From contig NZ_AP024109.1 of the NCBI RefSeq assembly GCF_016591715.1, positions 372,001-436,000 of the forward strand: 64,000 nucleotides of DNA. The letters are read 5' to 3'. The position numbers and the translations under genes were made by a program. Under the pieces are notes generated by a model. That model had not been told where the DNA came from, did not search any database, and saw nothing but the letters and a program-made list of their open reading frames with translations. Origin of the DNA: Mesorhizobium sp. J8. Lineage in GTDB: Bacteria > Pseudomonadota > Alphaproteobacteria > Rhizobiales > Rhizobiaceae. This document shows positions 25,096 to 34,096 of this stretch, one piece after another. Positions within the stretch are counted from its first letter, which is position 1. Each line of letters begins with the position of its first letter.

Positions 25096-25893
25096 CTAAA
25101 GCGCGTCGCCTGAATCCGCTTCAGCGCGACGCGCTGTAAGGATCCAGTCGGCCGCTGCCGCCAGATCGTCGACGACGGCAGTGGGCGCCGGATCGAAGCG
25201 CGTTTCGTCGCCAGGACGGTACTTGCCGGTCCGCACGAGCAGCGCCGCGCCGAGTCCGGCGCGCAATGCGCCGGCGACATCGCTCTCCGCGTCGTCGCCG
25301 ACCATGACCGCATCGGTCGGCGGGCAACGCAACCCGGCAAGCGCCGACAGGAAGAAGTCGGGCGACGGCTTGCCGAGCACGACAGGGCTGCGGCCGCTGG
25401 CGAATTCGAGCGCCGCGACGAAGGCGCCGGTGTCGAGGCTGAGCAGCCCGTCGGCATCCTTGAACGTACGGTTGACTGCAAGCGCCACGAAATCGGCGCC
25501 GGCAACCAGCGCGCGGAAAGCGCGGTTGAGGCTGGCGTGGTTGAACGAATCGCCGGCATCGCCGACGACGACGGCTTTGCCGCTCCCGCTTCCCACTCCG
25601 GAAAACTCGGCCTCGAGGTCGGGATGGACGAGCAGATGCGGCCGGCGGCCGTGCTTGCGTAGCCATTCGACGGCTGCGCGCGCCGGCGTCAGCAATTCCT
25701 CGTCCTCTACCCCGACGCCCAGCCCGGCAAGTTGAGCGATGATCGCGTTGCGCGGGGAGCGCGTCGTGTTGCTGACGAAACGGAGCGGCAGCCCGGCGCC
25801 GCGCAGACGCTCGATGGCCGCTGCCGCGCCCGCTATCTGGACGTCGCCATTGTAGACGACACCCAGAAGATCGAGCAGCACCGCGCGTATCAT
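25096..25893 (-). CDS. HAD-IIA family hydrolase, LHPP-like
   Basis: 265 residues of the HAD class IIA fold (p-nitrophenylphosphatase/NagD/LHPP relatives): motif I region AVLLDLLGVVYNG, motif II FVSNTTRSPRN, and motifs III-IV GKPSPDFFLSAL and VMVGDDAESDVAGALRAGLGAALLVRTGKY. The usual second Asp of motif I (DxD) is replaced by Leu; in LHPP-type members it is Ser. That may lower phosphatase activity. The ATG at 25893 is chosen because it places the motif near the N-terminus as in relatives, but the ribosome site is weak. Substrate unknown. Confidence 0.8.
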   Translation of the reverse strand: MIRAVLLDLLGVVYNGDVQIAGAAAAIERLRGAGLPLRFVSNTTRSPRNAIIAQLAGLGVGVEDEELLTPARAAVEWLRKHGRRPHLLVHPDLEAEFSGVGSGSGKAVVVGDAGDSFNHASLNRAFRALVAGADFVALAVNRTFKDADGLLSLDTGAFVAALEFASGRSPVVLGKPSPDFFLSALAGLRCPPTDAVMVGDDAESDVAGALRAGLGAALLVRTGKYRPGDETRFDPAPTAVVDDLAAAADWILTARRAEADSGDAL

Positions 25894-25971
25894 CGGTGCA
25901 GGATGGAGAAACAGTCTCCGTTCGTCAAACAAAGGAAGAACCGGGCCGCGGAAGAACGGGCCAAGGTGGAA

Positions 25972-26175
25972 TCAGGCCGCGTCGCGACCTTCGCCGACGA
26001 TGCGCGAGCGCATGCTCCTGGCCAGCGCCGTTTCGAGCCGCGCCGCGACCGCGCGATCCCATTCATTGGGCTTGCGGGCGCCGTCTTTCGAATGCGGCAG
26101 CGCCATCAGCCGATCGATGATCGAACCAGCCTCGCTGGAAGAGAGCAGGGCGTCGATTTCGCGTTCGTGCTGCAT
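25972..26175 (-). CDS. Small hypothetical protein
   Basis: 67 residues, charged and soluble, rich in Arg, Glu and Ala, with no signal peptide, membrane segment or Cys. The ATG at 26175 has GGAGG 8 bases upstream, which favours a real gene. It lies 78 bp upstream of the HAD phosphatase on the same strand. I do not recognise the family. Confidence 0.55.
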   Translation of the reverse strand: MQHEREIDALLSSSEAGSIIDRLMALPHSKDGARKPNEWDRAVAARLETALARSMRSRIVGEGRDAA

Positions 26176-26329
26176 ACGTTTCGCCTCCTTCTTTCCTTCC
26201 CGCCACAGGAGCCACGTTTATACGAGTTCCGTGACGGCTGTTTGAAGGCAAGAACGAGGTCATTGAGGGGCAGCGCGGGGCAAAGTTTTGTCGCGTGATT
26301 CAGCCCGCGGGAACGCAATTTCAAGCCTG

Positions 26330-26362
26330 CCTCGCGTCCCGATCGCTCGGGCGCGAGGCAGC
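26330..26362 (-). terminator. Hairpin downstream of xylA
   Basis: GCCTCGCG and CGCGAGGC pair around a second ccgatcg-type stem, 11 bp past the xylA stop. There is no clear T-run, so it may be an mRNA-end stabiliser rather than an intrinsic terminator. The rest of the 197-bp gap to the small ORF shows nothing else. Confidence 0.4.
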
Positions 26363-26372
26363 CTGCCGCTCT

Positions 26373-27698
26373 TTAGACATACCTGTTGACGATATTCTCC
26401 AGCAGCTCCTGCCGGCCGGAGCGCGGCTGTGGCTCGATCTTCTCCTTCACCACGCGTTCGGCGATCTCCTCCAGCGTGCGCTTGCCCGAAAGCATCGCCT
26501 TGCCTTCGGCGGTGTTCCAGCCGGCATAGCGCTCGGCGAGCGGGCCGGACAGCGCCTTGTCCTCGATCATTTTCGCCGCCGCCTTCAGGCCGCGCGCGCA
26601 GGCATCCATGCCGCCGATATGGCCGATCAGGAGGTCATCCGGGTCAAGCGACTGGCGCCGGAGCTTGGCATCGAAATTGGTGCCGCCGGTCTTGAAGCCG
26701 CCGCCCTGCAGCACCTGGTAATAGGCCAGGGCCATCTCCGGCACATTGTTGGGGAACTGGTCGGTGTCCCAACCCGACTGGTAGTCGTTGCGGTTCATGT
26801 CGATCGAGCCGAAGATGCCGAGCGCGTTGGCCAAGGCAAGCTCATGCTCGAAGGAATGGCCGGCAAGGATTGCGTGGCCCTGCTCGATGTTGAGCTTTAC
26901 CTCCTTCTCAAGCCCGAAGCGCTTGAGGAAGCCGTACACCGTGGCGACGTCGTAATCGTACTGGTGCTTGGTCGGCTCCTGCGGCTTCGGCTCGATCAGG
27001 ATCGTGCCCTCAAAGCCGATTTTGTGCTTGTAATCGACGACGAGATTGAGGAAGCGGCCGGCCTGTTCCTGCTCGCGGGCGAGGTCGGTGTTGAGCAGCG
27101 TCTCATAGCCTTCGCGCCCGCCCCACAGCACATAGTTCTCGCCCTTCAGTTTCTTGGTGACGTCGATGCATTTCTTCACCGTTGCCGCCGCATAGGCAAA
27201 CACATCCGGATCCGGATTGGTGGCCGCGCCCGCCATGAAGCGGCGGTGCGAGAACAGGTTCGCCGTGCCCCAGAGCAGCTTGACGCCGGTCTTCTTCATC
27301 TTCTCGGCGAAATAGTCGGTGATCTCGTCGAGGCGCGCGGCACTTTCGGAGAAATCCTTGCCTTCCGGGCGTACGTCGGCGTCGTGGAAGCAGAAATAGG
27401 GCGCTCCGAGAAGCGAGAACATCTCGAAGGCGACATCGGCCTTCAGCTTGGCCAGTTCCATCGTGTCGATGCCGCCCGGCTTGGCGAACCAGGGCCGGTC
27501 GAAGGTCTGGCCGCCGAACGGGTCGCCGCCCGGCCATGCGAAGGAATGCCAGTAGGCGACGGCGAAGCGCAGATGGTCCTCCAGCCGCTTGCCCGCGACC
27601 ACCTCGTCCGGGTTGTAGAAGCGATAGGCCAGCGGATTGGTCGAATCCGGCCCCTCATATTTGATCTTCTTGATGTCGCCGAAAAATCCGCTGCTCAT
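26373..27698 (-). CDS. xylA: Xylose isomerase
   Basis: Converts D-xylose to D-xylulose. The 441 residues match class II enzymes. Active-site strings are [12 protein letters not shown] (catalytic His/Asp), [54 protein letters not shown] and [19 protein letters not shown]. The ATG at 27698 has GAGGAAGGAAACC upstream. It is on the same strand as xylB but separated from it by a plus-strand SnoaL-like gene, so it needs its own promoter in the 111 bp upstream. No xylR-type regulator is in the window. Confidence 0.97.
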   Translation of the reverse strand: MSSGFFGDIKKIKYEGPDSTNPLAYRFYNPDEVVAGKRLEDHLRFAVAYWHSFAWPGGDPFGGQTFDRPWFAKPGGIDTMELAKLKADVAFEMFSLLGAPYFCFHDADVRPEGKDFSESAARLDEITDYFAEKMKKTGVKLLWGTANLFSHRRFMAGAATNPDPDVFAYAAATVKKCIDVTKKLKGENYVLWGGREGYETLLNTDLAREQEQAGRFLNLVVDYKHKIGFEGTILIEPKPQEPTKHQYDYDVATVYGFLKRFGLEKEVKLNIEQGHAILAGHSFEHELALANALGIFGSIDMNRNDYQSGWDTDQFPNNVPEMALAYYQVLQGGGFKTGGTNFDAKLRRQSLDPDDLLIGHIGGMDACARGLKAAAKMIEDKALSGPLAERYAGWNTAEGKAMLSGKRTLEEIAERVVKEKIEPQPRSGRQELLENIVNRYV

Positions 27699-27809
27699 GG
27701 TTTCCTTCCTCTCCAAGTGCTTTGCCCGATTACCTCGGGCGTAATTGGTTTCGCTCTTTCACGGGGCCAAAAGGGTCATGTCGAAACGATCCAACGAAGG
27801 AGCATCACA

Positions 27810-28172
27810 ATGACCGACCTCAACACGATCGCCCGCAACTACATCGCCGCCTGGAACGAGAGCGATGCGGCCCGCCGCAAGGCGCTGCTCGAAGCAGCCT
27901 TCACCAAGGATGTCAGCTATCGCGACCCGGTCATGCAGGGCGACGGCCACGCAGGCCTCGCGACTCTGATCGACGGCGTCCAGCAGCGCTTCGCCGGCTT
28001 CCGCTTCTCGCTGAAGGGCGAGCCGGACGGTTTCGCCGACAAGATCCGCTTCTCGTGGAATCTGGGGCCGGAAGGCACGGAGTCCGTCATCGAGGGCACG
28101 GATATCGGCGTCATCGAGGACGGCCGCCTGAAGAGCGTCACCGGCTTCCTCGACAAGGTGCCGGCGCAGTGA
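27810..28172 (+). CDS. SnoaL-like (NTF2 fold) protein
   Basis: 120-residue single-domain protein with the NTF2-like pattern: IARNYIAAWNESDAARRKALLEAAFTKDVSYRDP, then GLATLIDGVQQRFAGFRFSLKGE and a strand-rich end. Such proteins are small hydrolases, isomerases or ligand binders, and no specific substrate can be assigned. AAGGAG lies 7 bases before the ATG. It is the only rightward gene between xylA and xylB, divergent from xylA, and looks like an insertion into an ancestral xyl cluster. Confidence 0.8.
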   Translation: MTDLNTIARNYIAAWNESDAARRKALLEAAFTKDVSYRDPVMQGDGHAGLATLIDGVQQRFAGFRFSLKGEPDGFADKIRFSWNLGPEGTESVIEGTDIGVIEDGRLKSVTGFLDKVPAQ

Positions 28173-28258
28173 GATTAGCTGGCGAGGTGGGGTGCGAGGC
28201 AGGACAGAGGGGGGTGCCTCGCGCCCGCTTGTACGACTACGAGATGCCTCGCGCCCAC

Positions 28259-29713
28259 TCACGCGGTTACAGCCCTGATCGCCGGATACAGCGCCCGATA
28301 GCGCTGATAGGCATCAGCAAAAGCCCCGCCAAGCCGGGCTTCCGGCTCGATCGTCGCATCCGTCGCCGGCGCCGTGCACACCGCGAGCGGATCGGCCCCG
28401 GTCGCGGCGATCAACCCAAGTCTTGCCGCGCCAAACGCCGCGCCGAAATCGCCGTCGGCGGGAATATCGACCGGCAGCTGCAGCGCGGTGGCGATCGCCT
28501 TCAGCCAGTAGCGCGAGCGCGAGCCGCCGCCGATCGCGGTCACCCGGCTCAGCGTCGTGCCGGCGGTCTTCAGCGCTTCGAGACTGTCGCGGAAGGCGAA
28601 GGCGACGCCTTCCAGCACCGCCTGCGTCAGCACCGCGCGGCTCGATTGGTGCGCAAGCCCGGTGAAGGAGCCGCGAATGGCGGAATCATTATGTGGCGTC
28701 CGCTCCCCCGACAGATAGGGCAGGAAAGAAACGCCCGTCGGCGCCTTCAGCGTGTCGCCGAGCTCGCCGGTCAGGTCGCCGGCGCTTTTTCCGGTGATTT
28801 CGGACAGCCAGTTGAGCGAATCGGTGGCCGACAGGATCACGCCCATCTGGTGCCAGGTGTCGGGCAGCGCGTGGCAGAAGGTGTGCACCGCGCTTTCCGG
28901 ATTGGGCAGATAGGAGGCGTTCGCTGCGAACAGCACGCCCGACGTGCCGAGCGACACGAAGGCATGCCCGGCGCCGACCGTGCCCATGCCGCAAGCCGAG
29001 GCCGCGTTGTCGCCGGCGCCGCCGGCAACAGGAATACCCGCCGCGACGCCCCACTTGGAAGCAAGTTCGCCGCGCAGCCCACCGGCCTTGGCAGTGCCCT
29101 CGACCAGCGACGGCATGTGGTTCTCGTCGAGCGACGTCGCCGCCAGCAATTCGGGCGCCCAGCGGCGCTTGCCGACATCCAGCCACGATGTGCCGGCCGA
29201 ATCCGACATTTCCGAAATATGCTCGCCGGTCAGCCAGAGCCGCAGATAGTCCTTGGGCAGCAGCACCTTGGCGACAGCGGCAAAGATCCGGGCTTCGTGT
29301 TCCTTCACCCAGGCAAGCTTCGGCGCGGTGAAGCCCGGGAAGACGATATTGCCGGTGAGCTTGCGGAAGCGCGGATCGGCATCGAGCGCGGCCGCTTCGA
29401 CATGGCTGCGGGTGTCGTTCCACAGGATGCAGGGGCGCAGCACCTTGTCCGATTGATCGAGCAGCGTGGCGCCGTGCATCTGGCCGGAAAGGCCGATGCC
29501 CTTGACCGCGGCAAGCTCCTTCGGGTGCGAGGCCTTGAGTTCGGCAATCGCTGCCTCGCAGGCCTCGATCCAATGCGCGGGATCCTGCTCCGACCAACCG
29601 GGGTGCGGCCGCGAGACGTCGAGCGTGCCATGGCCGGAACCAATGACCTTCTGGTCGTCGTCGATCAGCAGCGCCTTGACGCCCGAAGTGCCCAGGTCGA
29701 GGCCGAGATACAT
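28259..29713 (-). CDS. xylB: Xylulokinase
   Basis: FGGY-family carbohydrate kinase, 484 residues, phosphorylating D-xylulose to xylulose-5-P. The N-terminal LGLDLGTSGVKALLIDDD, the substrate-site IGLSGQMHGATLLD, WNDTRSHVEAA, GGAGDNAASACGMG and the C-terminal IGGGSRSRYWLKAIA are all typical. The start MYLGLDLG at 29713 leaves no extra N-terminus. A perfect AT-rich palindrome (29736-29756) lies just upstream and may be an operator. Confidence 0.96.
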   Translation of the reverse strand: MYLGLDLGTSGVKALLIDDDQKVIGSGHGTLDVSRPHPGWSEQDPAHWIEACEAAIAELKASHPKELAAVKGIGLSGQMHGATLLDQSDKVLRPCILWNDTRSHVEAAALDADPRFRKLTGNIVFPGFTAPKLAWVKEHEARIFAAVAKVLLPKDYLRLWLTGEHISEMSDSAGTSWLDVGKRRWAPELLAATSLDENHMPSLVEGTAKAGGLRGELASKWGVAAGIPVAGGAGDNAASACGMGTVGAGHAFVSLGTSGVLFAANASYLPNPESAVHTFCHALPDTWHQMGVILSATDSLNWLSEITGKSAGDLTGELGDTLKAPTGVSFLPYLSGERTPHNDSAIRGSFTGLAHQSSRAVLTQAVLEGVAFAFRDSLEALKTAGTTLSRVTAIGGGSRSRYWLKAIATALQLPVDIPADGDFGAAFGAARLGLIAATGADPLAVCTAPATDATIEPEARLGGAFADAYQRYRALYPAIRAVTA

Positions 29714-29735
29714 GATTTCCTCCCATTGCCATTAA

Positions 29736-29756
29736 TTTTTTCGGGTCTCGAAAAAA
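29736..29756. promoter_or_regulatory. Perfect 8-bp-arm palindrome upstream of xylB
   Basis: TTTTTTCG-GGTCT-CGAAAAAA lies 22 bp before the xylB start and 40 bp after the end of the TPR gene. It could be an operator for xylB or an AT-rich terminator for the TPR gene. A smaller CTGGC/GCCAG pair follows. Confidence 0.4.
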
Positions 29757-29795
29757 TCTGGCTCGGCCAGTTTTTAAGACAAGATCCGCTTCGGG

Positions 29796-31118
29796 TCAAT
29801 TGTCCGGCAAATCGGATGCGCGTCGCGAGAACAGCGCCGACAGCGGGCTGTCGGGCCGGGCGAGCTGCCGCTCGGCGGTCAGCGCCCGCGCGAGTGGCTT
29901 GTCGCCGGCGCGCAACGCGGCCTCGATCAGCGTCAGGTCGATCACGTCGCGCTGCGCGTGGCTGCCGCCGAAACGGTGCGCGATCGAGCGGATCGGGCGG
30001 ATCAGCCGCACGGCCTCGTCGTAATTGCCGGCGCCGAAGGCCTTGATCGCGAGCGTCAGCGGATGGCCGACATCGCGCGTGAAGGCGGCATTGTCGTCGC
30101 TGCCGCGCATCGCCTCGCGCTGGGCCTCGATCAGCACCTTCGCCGGCGCCTCCAGCCCGGCGCCGACAAAAGCCATCATCGCATGCGCGTCGTTGAAGGC
30201 ATAGTTGCGGGCCGCGGCTTTCGGGATCCAGTTGGCGGCGAGCGTCGCCCAGCGGTCGCCGACATCGACGCCGCCGAGAGTGAGGCGCCACAGGATCGCC
30301 GAGGCATCGACCATGTTGAGCGCCAATGTCGAGCGGTCGCCATAGATCGGCCCGTCATAGAGCCTGAGCACCTCGTTAATCTCGCCGAGATCATAGTGGA
30401 ACAGCGCCAGATGCCACCAATTGTGGATCTTGAGGAAGCTGTCCTTCGACCACGCGTCGGGATTGGCCCGCATCCAGGCGATGCCGTCTTTTTGCCGGCT
30501 TTGCATTTCCATGACATGGGCCACCGCGTGTTGCGCCCAGCCGTCGCGCGGTTCGATCTCGATGGCTTGCCGGCCCATGGTTTCGGCGCGCGCATAGTCG
30601 CCCATTTCCTCCAGCCCGAAGGCCTGCATGCCGAGAATGGCGTGATAGCCCGGCATGCCTTTCTGCCAGGCCGGCAGCGCCCGGCCGATGCGGTCGCGCA
30701 GCATGCGCGCGTTGCCGGTGAAGAAATCGATCTGGTGCCCGACCTGGAGCGCCAGCGCATCGCGCGGATTGTCGATTGCGATATCCTCCAGGATTCGCGC
30801 TGCGTCATGCCAGCGCCCGTCGGCAAGATGCCCGAGCGCGGCGACATGCGCCTGTTCGCGCGTCGTGGCGGCAAGCGGCAGCGCCGCCTGATGACTTGAG
30901 CGAGCGACCGCCATCGCGTCCCGCTCAGTGGCCAGGCCGAACAGATAGCCCTTCAAGACATGCGCCATGACAAAGGCTGGGTCATCGGCAATGGCACGGT
31001 CGACTGCAGCGACCGGATCGCCGATGAAGCATTGCAGTTCATGCACGGCGCGGGCGTAGGACGAAAACGCGGCTTCAGTCGCACCGGAATAGGTGAGGCC
31101 GGAGGCGTCCTTCATCAT
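29796..31118 (-). CDS. Tetratricopeptide-repeat protein, TTC38-like
   Basis: 440 residues, helix-rich throughout, with no signal peptide or membrane segment. Repeated helical hairpins include AFVMAHVLKGYLFGLATER, PGYHAILGMQAFGLEEMGDYARAETMGRQAIEIEPRDGWAQHAVAHVMEM and IHNWWHLALFHYDLGEINEVLRLYD. The HAVAHVMEM and HNWWHLALF patches are characteristic of the TTC38 group, whose function is unknown to me. The ATG at 31118 has GAGG 5 bases upstream. It lies upstream of xylB on the same strand but separated by 82 bp, so functional linkage is not shown. Confidence 0.8.
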   Translation of the reverse strand: MMKDASGLTYSGATEAAFSSYARAVHELQCFIGDPVAAVDRAIADDPAFVMAHVLKGYLFGLATERDAMAVARSSHQAALPLAATTREQAHVAALGHLADGRWHDAARILEDIAIDNPRDALALQVGHQIDFFTGNARMLRDRIGRALPAWQKGMPGYHAILGMQAFGLEEMGDYARAETMGRQAIEIEPRDGWAQHAVAHVMEMQSRQKDGIAWMRANPDAWSKDSFLKIHNWWHLALFHYDLGEINEVLRLYDGPIYGDRSTLALNMVDASAILWRLTLGGVDVGDRWATLAANWIPKAAARNYAFNDAHAMMAFVGAGLEAPAKVLIEAQREAMRGSDDNAAFTRDVGHPLTLAIKAFGAGNYDEAVRLIRPIRSIAHRFGGSHAQRDVIDLTLIEAALRAGDKPLARALTAERQLARPDSPLSALFSRRASDLPDN

Positions 31119-31226
31119 CACGTCCTCGCTATCGACGGTTTTTCGGTCGGGATCCGATCCTAGAGCATCCCGCGCCGGCCCGCCAACTGCGGAGGCGTGA
31201 TCTTGCGCTTGCCTCGTTTAGCCAGG

Positions 31227-31850
31227 CTAGCTGCTGGACCGCACCGCCACCGTGGCTATGCCGGCGCCGACCAGCAGCGTGCCGCCGGTGCGGTTGAAGA
31301 TGCGGATCGCCTTCGGGTTGCGCACGATCGCGCGGGCCCTGGATGCGATCAGCGCGTAGCCGAAGGCGTTGAGGAAAGCCAAGGTCAGGAAGGTCGTCTC
31401 GAAGATCAGCATCTGCGTCCAGAAGTCGGCGTGACGGTCGAGGAACTGCGGCAGGAACGCCACGAAGAAGGTGATGCTCTTCGGGTTGAGCGCCGTTACC
31501 AGCCAGGCATGCGCCATCATCCTTGCCGCCGAGACCGCGTCGGTGCGCGGTTCCGCCTTCAGCGCGCCACCGGCGCGGAACAGCTTTATGCCGAGATAGA
31601 TGAGGTAGCCGGCGCCGATCACCTTGAGAACGGTGAACACCGCGGCTGAAGCCGCGAGCAGCGCGCCGATGCCGAGCATCGACAGCGTCATGGCGGTGAA
31701 GTCGCCCAGCGCAACGCCCGCCGCCATCGGCAGCGCGGTGCGCCAGCCCTGGCCCAGCGCGTAGGAGACGACCAACAGGATCGTCGGGCCCGGAATGACG
31801 AGAAGGATCGAAGAGGCGGCGGCGAAGGCAGCCCAGTTTTCGAAGGACAT
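31227..31850 (-). CDS. LysE/RhtB-family amino acid exporter
   Basis: 207-residue inner-membrane protein with about six hydrophobic segments. The LysE signature is the N-terminal IPGPTILLVVSYALGQGWRTALPMAAGVALGD, followed by GAGYLIYLGIKLFRAG and the TALNPKSITFFVAFLPQFLD motif. These proteins export amino acids or homoserine-lactone-like solutes. The substrate here is unknown. It is monocistronic and divergent from the L,D-transpeptidase gene across 231 bp. Confidence 0.9.
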   Translation of the reverse strand: MSFENWAAFAAASSILLVIPGPTILLVVSYALGQGWRTALPMAAGVALGDFTAMTLSMLGIGALLAASAAVFTVLKVIGAGYLIYLGIKLFRAGGALKAEPRTDAVSAARMMAHAWLVTALNPKSITFFVAFLPQFLDRHADFWTQMLIFETTFLTLAFLNAFGYALIASRARAIVRNPKAIRIFNRTGGTLLVGAGIATVAVRSSS

Positions 31851-32081
31851 TTCCCTGCTCCTTGAGCGCAAAAAAAAGGATAAATCCTGGGGTCGTCGGG
31901 AATGTAAAGAGGCCGTTGGAAAAATCTTCACCGACCGGGTCGGCGGGCTCATCGGTCTCCGCAACGGTCCGTTAGGGTTAAGCCCGCATCCGTCTCCTTC
32001 ACCCTTTTTCAACCATGACTGGTGAAAATGCCTGCGATCCGGCCGGACCGTGCTTCCCGCCGGCAGCCTAGGATTTGGTGT

Positions 32082-32852
32082 ATGCGCGAGTTGCCGCAAA
32101 GTCTGACGCCGCCTTCCAATGGCGCCGCAATCGATGCCGAAATTCTCCTTTCCCGCCGCGCCGTGCTTTCGGGCGCCGGCGCCATGGCGCTGCTTGGCCT
32201 TGCCGGCTGCAGCACAACCGACACGCTCGACCTGCCGCAAATGCAGCTCGACAACACCGTCACCGGTTCCGTGCCGCCGATGCGCCCGGCGATCAGCGTC
32301 GACAAGAACGTCACCGGTCCGGACGTCATGTACGCCTCGTTGACCGATGGCGGCTTCAATGTGCCGGCGGTGCCATGGCAGAAGGTCAAGCCGCAGTTTC
32401 GCCGCCAGATCGTCGTCGACAAGACCGGCGAGGCGCCCGGCACCATCGTCGTGCATCTCGAGGAGCGCATGCTCTATCTCGTCCAGCCGGGCGGTGACGC
32501 CATCCGCTACGGCGTCGGCATCGGCAAGGACGGTTTCCGCTGGTCGGGCCGCGCCAACATCCAGTACGGCCGCGAATGGCCCGTCTGGACGCCGCCGCCG
32601 GAGATGATCCAGCGCAAGCCGGAACTCGTGAAGTGGCAGGGCGGCCAGCCCGGCGGCCTCACCAACCCGCTGGGTGCCCGGGCGCTCTACATCTACCAGA
32701 ACGGCAAGGACACCGGCTATCGCATCCACGGTTCGCCCGAATGGTGGAGCATCGGCCAGGCCATGTCCTCGGGCTGCGTGCGCCTGATCAACCAGGACAT
32801 CATCGACCTCTACAGCCGCGTTTCCAAGAAGAACCCGGTCGTCGTGGTCTGA
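32082..32852 (+). CDS. L,D-transpeptidase (YkuD) lipoprotein
   Basis: 256-residue periplasmic enzyme that cross-links peptidoglycan stems or attaches proteins to them. The N-terminus has a twin-arginine SRRAVLSG and a lipobox LLGLAGC (Cys43), so it is probably a lipoprotein. The YkuD domain runs from about 110 to 256, with IVVHLEERMLYLV, YGVGIGKDGFRWSG and the active site HGSPEWW...MSSGCVRL (His216, Cys232). The Ser-Gly-Cys form replaces the more common His-Gly-Cys. ATG 32082 is preferred (AGGA 8 bases upstream). A GTG at 32022 would add 20 residues. Confidence 0.9.
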   Translation: MRELPQSLTPPSNGAAIDAEILLSRRAVLSGAGAMALLGLAGCSTTDTLDLPQMQLDNTVTGSVPPMRPAISVDKNVTGPDVMYASLTDGGFNVPAVPWQKVKPQFRRQIVVDKTGEAPGTIVVHLEERMLYLVQPGGDAIRYGVGIGKDGFRWSGRANIQYGREWPVWTPPPEMIQRKPELVKWQGGQPGGLTNPLGARALYIYQNGKDTGYRIHGSPEWWSIGQAMSSGCVRLINQDIIDLYSRVSKKNPVVVV

Positions 32853-32929
32853 CCGGGCCCACTCTTCCGTTGCGCGATGCCGCAAGACAGGCGAAGGTGC
32901 CGTGAAAACCTTCGCCTCGGGAGAGAAGC

Positions 32930-34096
32930 ATGGCTGGAACCTTCGTCATCGCGCAGGGTGGCGGCCCCACCGCCGTCATCAACCAGACGGTCGTCGGCGC
33001 CACGCTGGAAATCCGCAAGCGCCATCCAGGCGCCAAGGTGCTGGGCTCTATCCACGGCGTGCGCGGCATCCGCGACGGCAATTATGTCGATCTCTCCGCC
33101 ATCCCCGAGGACCGGCTGCGGCTGATCGCCGGCACGCCGAGCGCCGCCCTCGGCTCGACCCGCGACAAGCCCGACGCCGCCTATTGCGAGGTCATCCTCA
33201 ACGGCCTGAAGAAGGCCGGCGCCGACGCCTTCATTTATATCGGCGGCAACGACACCTCGGGCACGCAGCAGATCCTGACCGATGCCGCCGGCGGCTCGAT
33301 CGCCTTCGTGCATGCGCCCAAGACCATCGACAACGACCTCGAGGAGAACGACCACACGCCGGGCTTCATCTCGGCGGCCGAATTCGTCGCCGGCGCCTTC
33401 CTCTCGGTCGATCTCGATTTCCGGGCGCTGCCCGGCATCTATGTCGGCATCGTCATGGGCCGTCATGCCGGCTTCCTGACCGCCGCCGCGGCCGCCTGGC
33501 AACTCGATCCCGACAGCGGCCCGCATTTGATTTACGTGCCGGAGCGCGCCTTCTCGGCCAAGCGCTTCATCGACGAGGTGCGCGAAAAGCTCGACCGCCA
33601 CAAGCGCTGCATCGTCGCCGTCTCGGAAGGCGTCAGCACCGCTGACGGCAAGGCGCTGGTCGAAAGCCTCGTGCCGCCGGACAAGCTCGAGCGCGACCAG
33701 CACGGCAACGTTAAATTGTCGGGCAGCGACCTGCCGGCGGCGCTCGAACGGGCTCTGGCCGAAGGCCTGCCGGGCAAGCGCGCGCGGGTCGACGCGCTTG
33801 GCTACATGCCGCGCGGCTATGTCGGCGCGATCAGCGCCGTCGACGCCAAGGAAGCCTTCGATGCCGGCGCCTTCGCGGTTGCTGTGGCCAGCGAAGGCGG
33901 CGGCTCGGTCGCGCTGCAATATGATGGGTCGAAGACGGTGCTGAAGAAAGTGCCGCTGAAGGCAGTGGCCGGCAAGACGCGGCACATGCCGGACGATTTC
34001 TTGAAGCCGGACGCCAACCAGCTTTCGGAAGCCGGCATGGCCTATCTGAAGCGGCTGGTGCCGGAAAAGTACAAGGTCGGGAAGCCGTTCGTCTGA
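32930..34096 (+). CDS. pfp: Pyrophosphate-dependent 6-phosphofructokinase
   Basis: 388 residues, PFK-A fold. Reversible PPi-dependent phosphorylation of fructose-6-P is indicated by two discriminating sites: GGND (Asp where ATP enzymes have Gly) and PKTIDND (Lys where ATP enzymes have a smaller residue). The N-terminus IAQGGGPTAVINQTVVG and the MGRHAGFLTAAAA segment also match. The stop codon overlaps the start of the MBL gene (TGATG), so the two are co-translated. Most rhizobia rely on the Entner-Doudoroff route, and a PPi enzyme can also serve the pentose phosphate cycle. Confidence 0.92.
   Translation: MAGTFVIAQGGGPTAVINQTVVGATLEIRKRHPGAKVLGSIHGVRGIRDGNYVDLSAIPEDRLRLIAGTPSAALGSTRDKPDAAYCEVILNGLKKAGADAFIYIGGNDTSGTQQILTDAAGGSIAFVHAPKTIDNDLEENDHTPGFISAAEFVAGAFLSVDLDFRALPGIYVGIVMGRHAGFLTAAAAAWQLDPDSGPHLIYVPERAFSAKRFIDEVREKLDRHKRCIVAVSEGVSTADGKALVESLVPPDKLERDQHGNVKLSGSDLPAALERALAEGLPGKRARVDALGYMPRGYVGAISAVDAKEAFDAGAFAVAVASEGGGSVALQYDGSKTVLKKVPLKAVAGKTRHMPDDFLKPDANQLSEAGMAYLKRLVPEKYKVGKPFV

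Noticed and set aside
26295..27809. Plus-strand frame opposite xylA that runs in frame into the SnoaL-like gene
   Set aside because: xylA is certain on the minus strand, and the SnoaL-like protein has its own ribosome site and ATG at 27810. The upstream part is a shadow.
31851..32885. Long upstream extension of the LysE exporter frame
   Set aside because: LysE proteins begin directly at the first membrane helix (ATG 31850). The extension is antisense to the L,D-transpeptidase gene.
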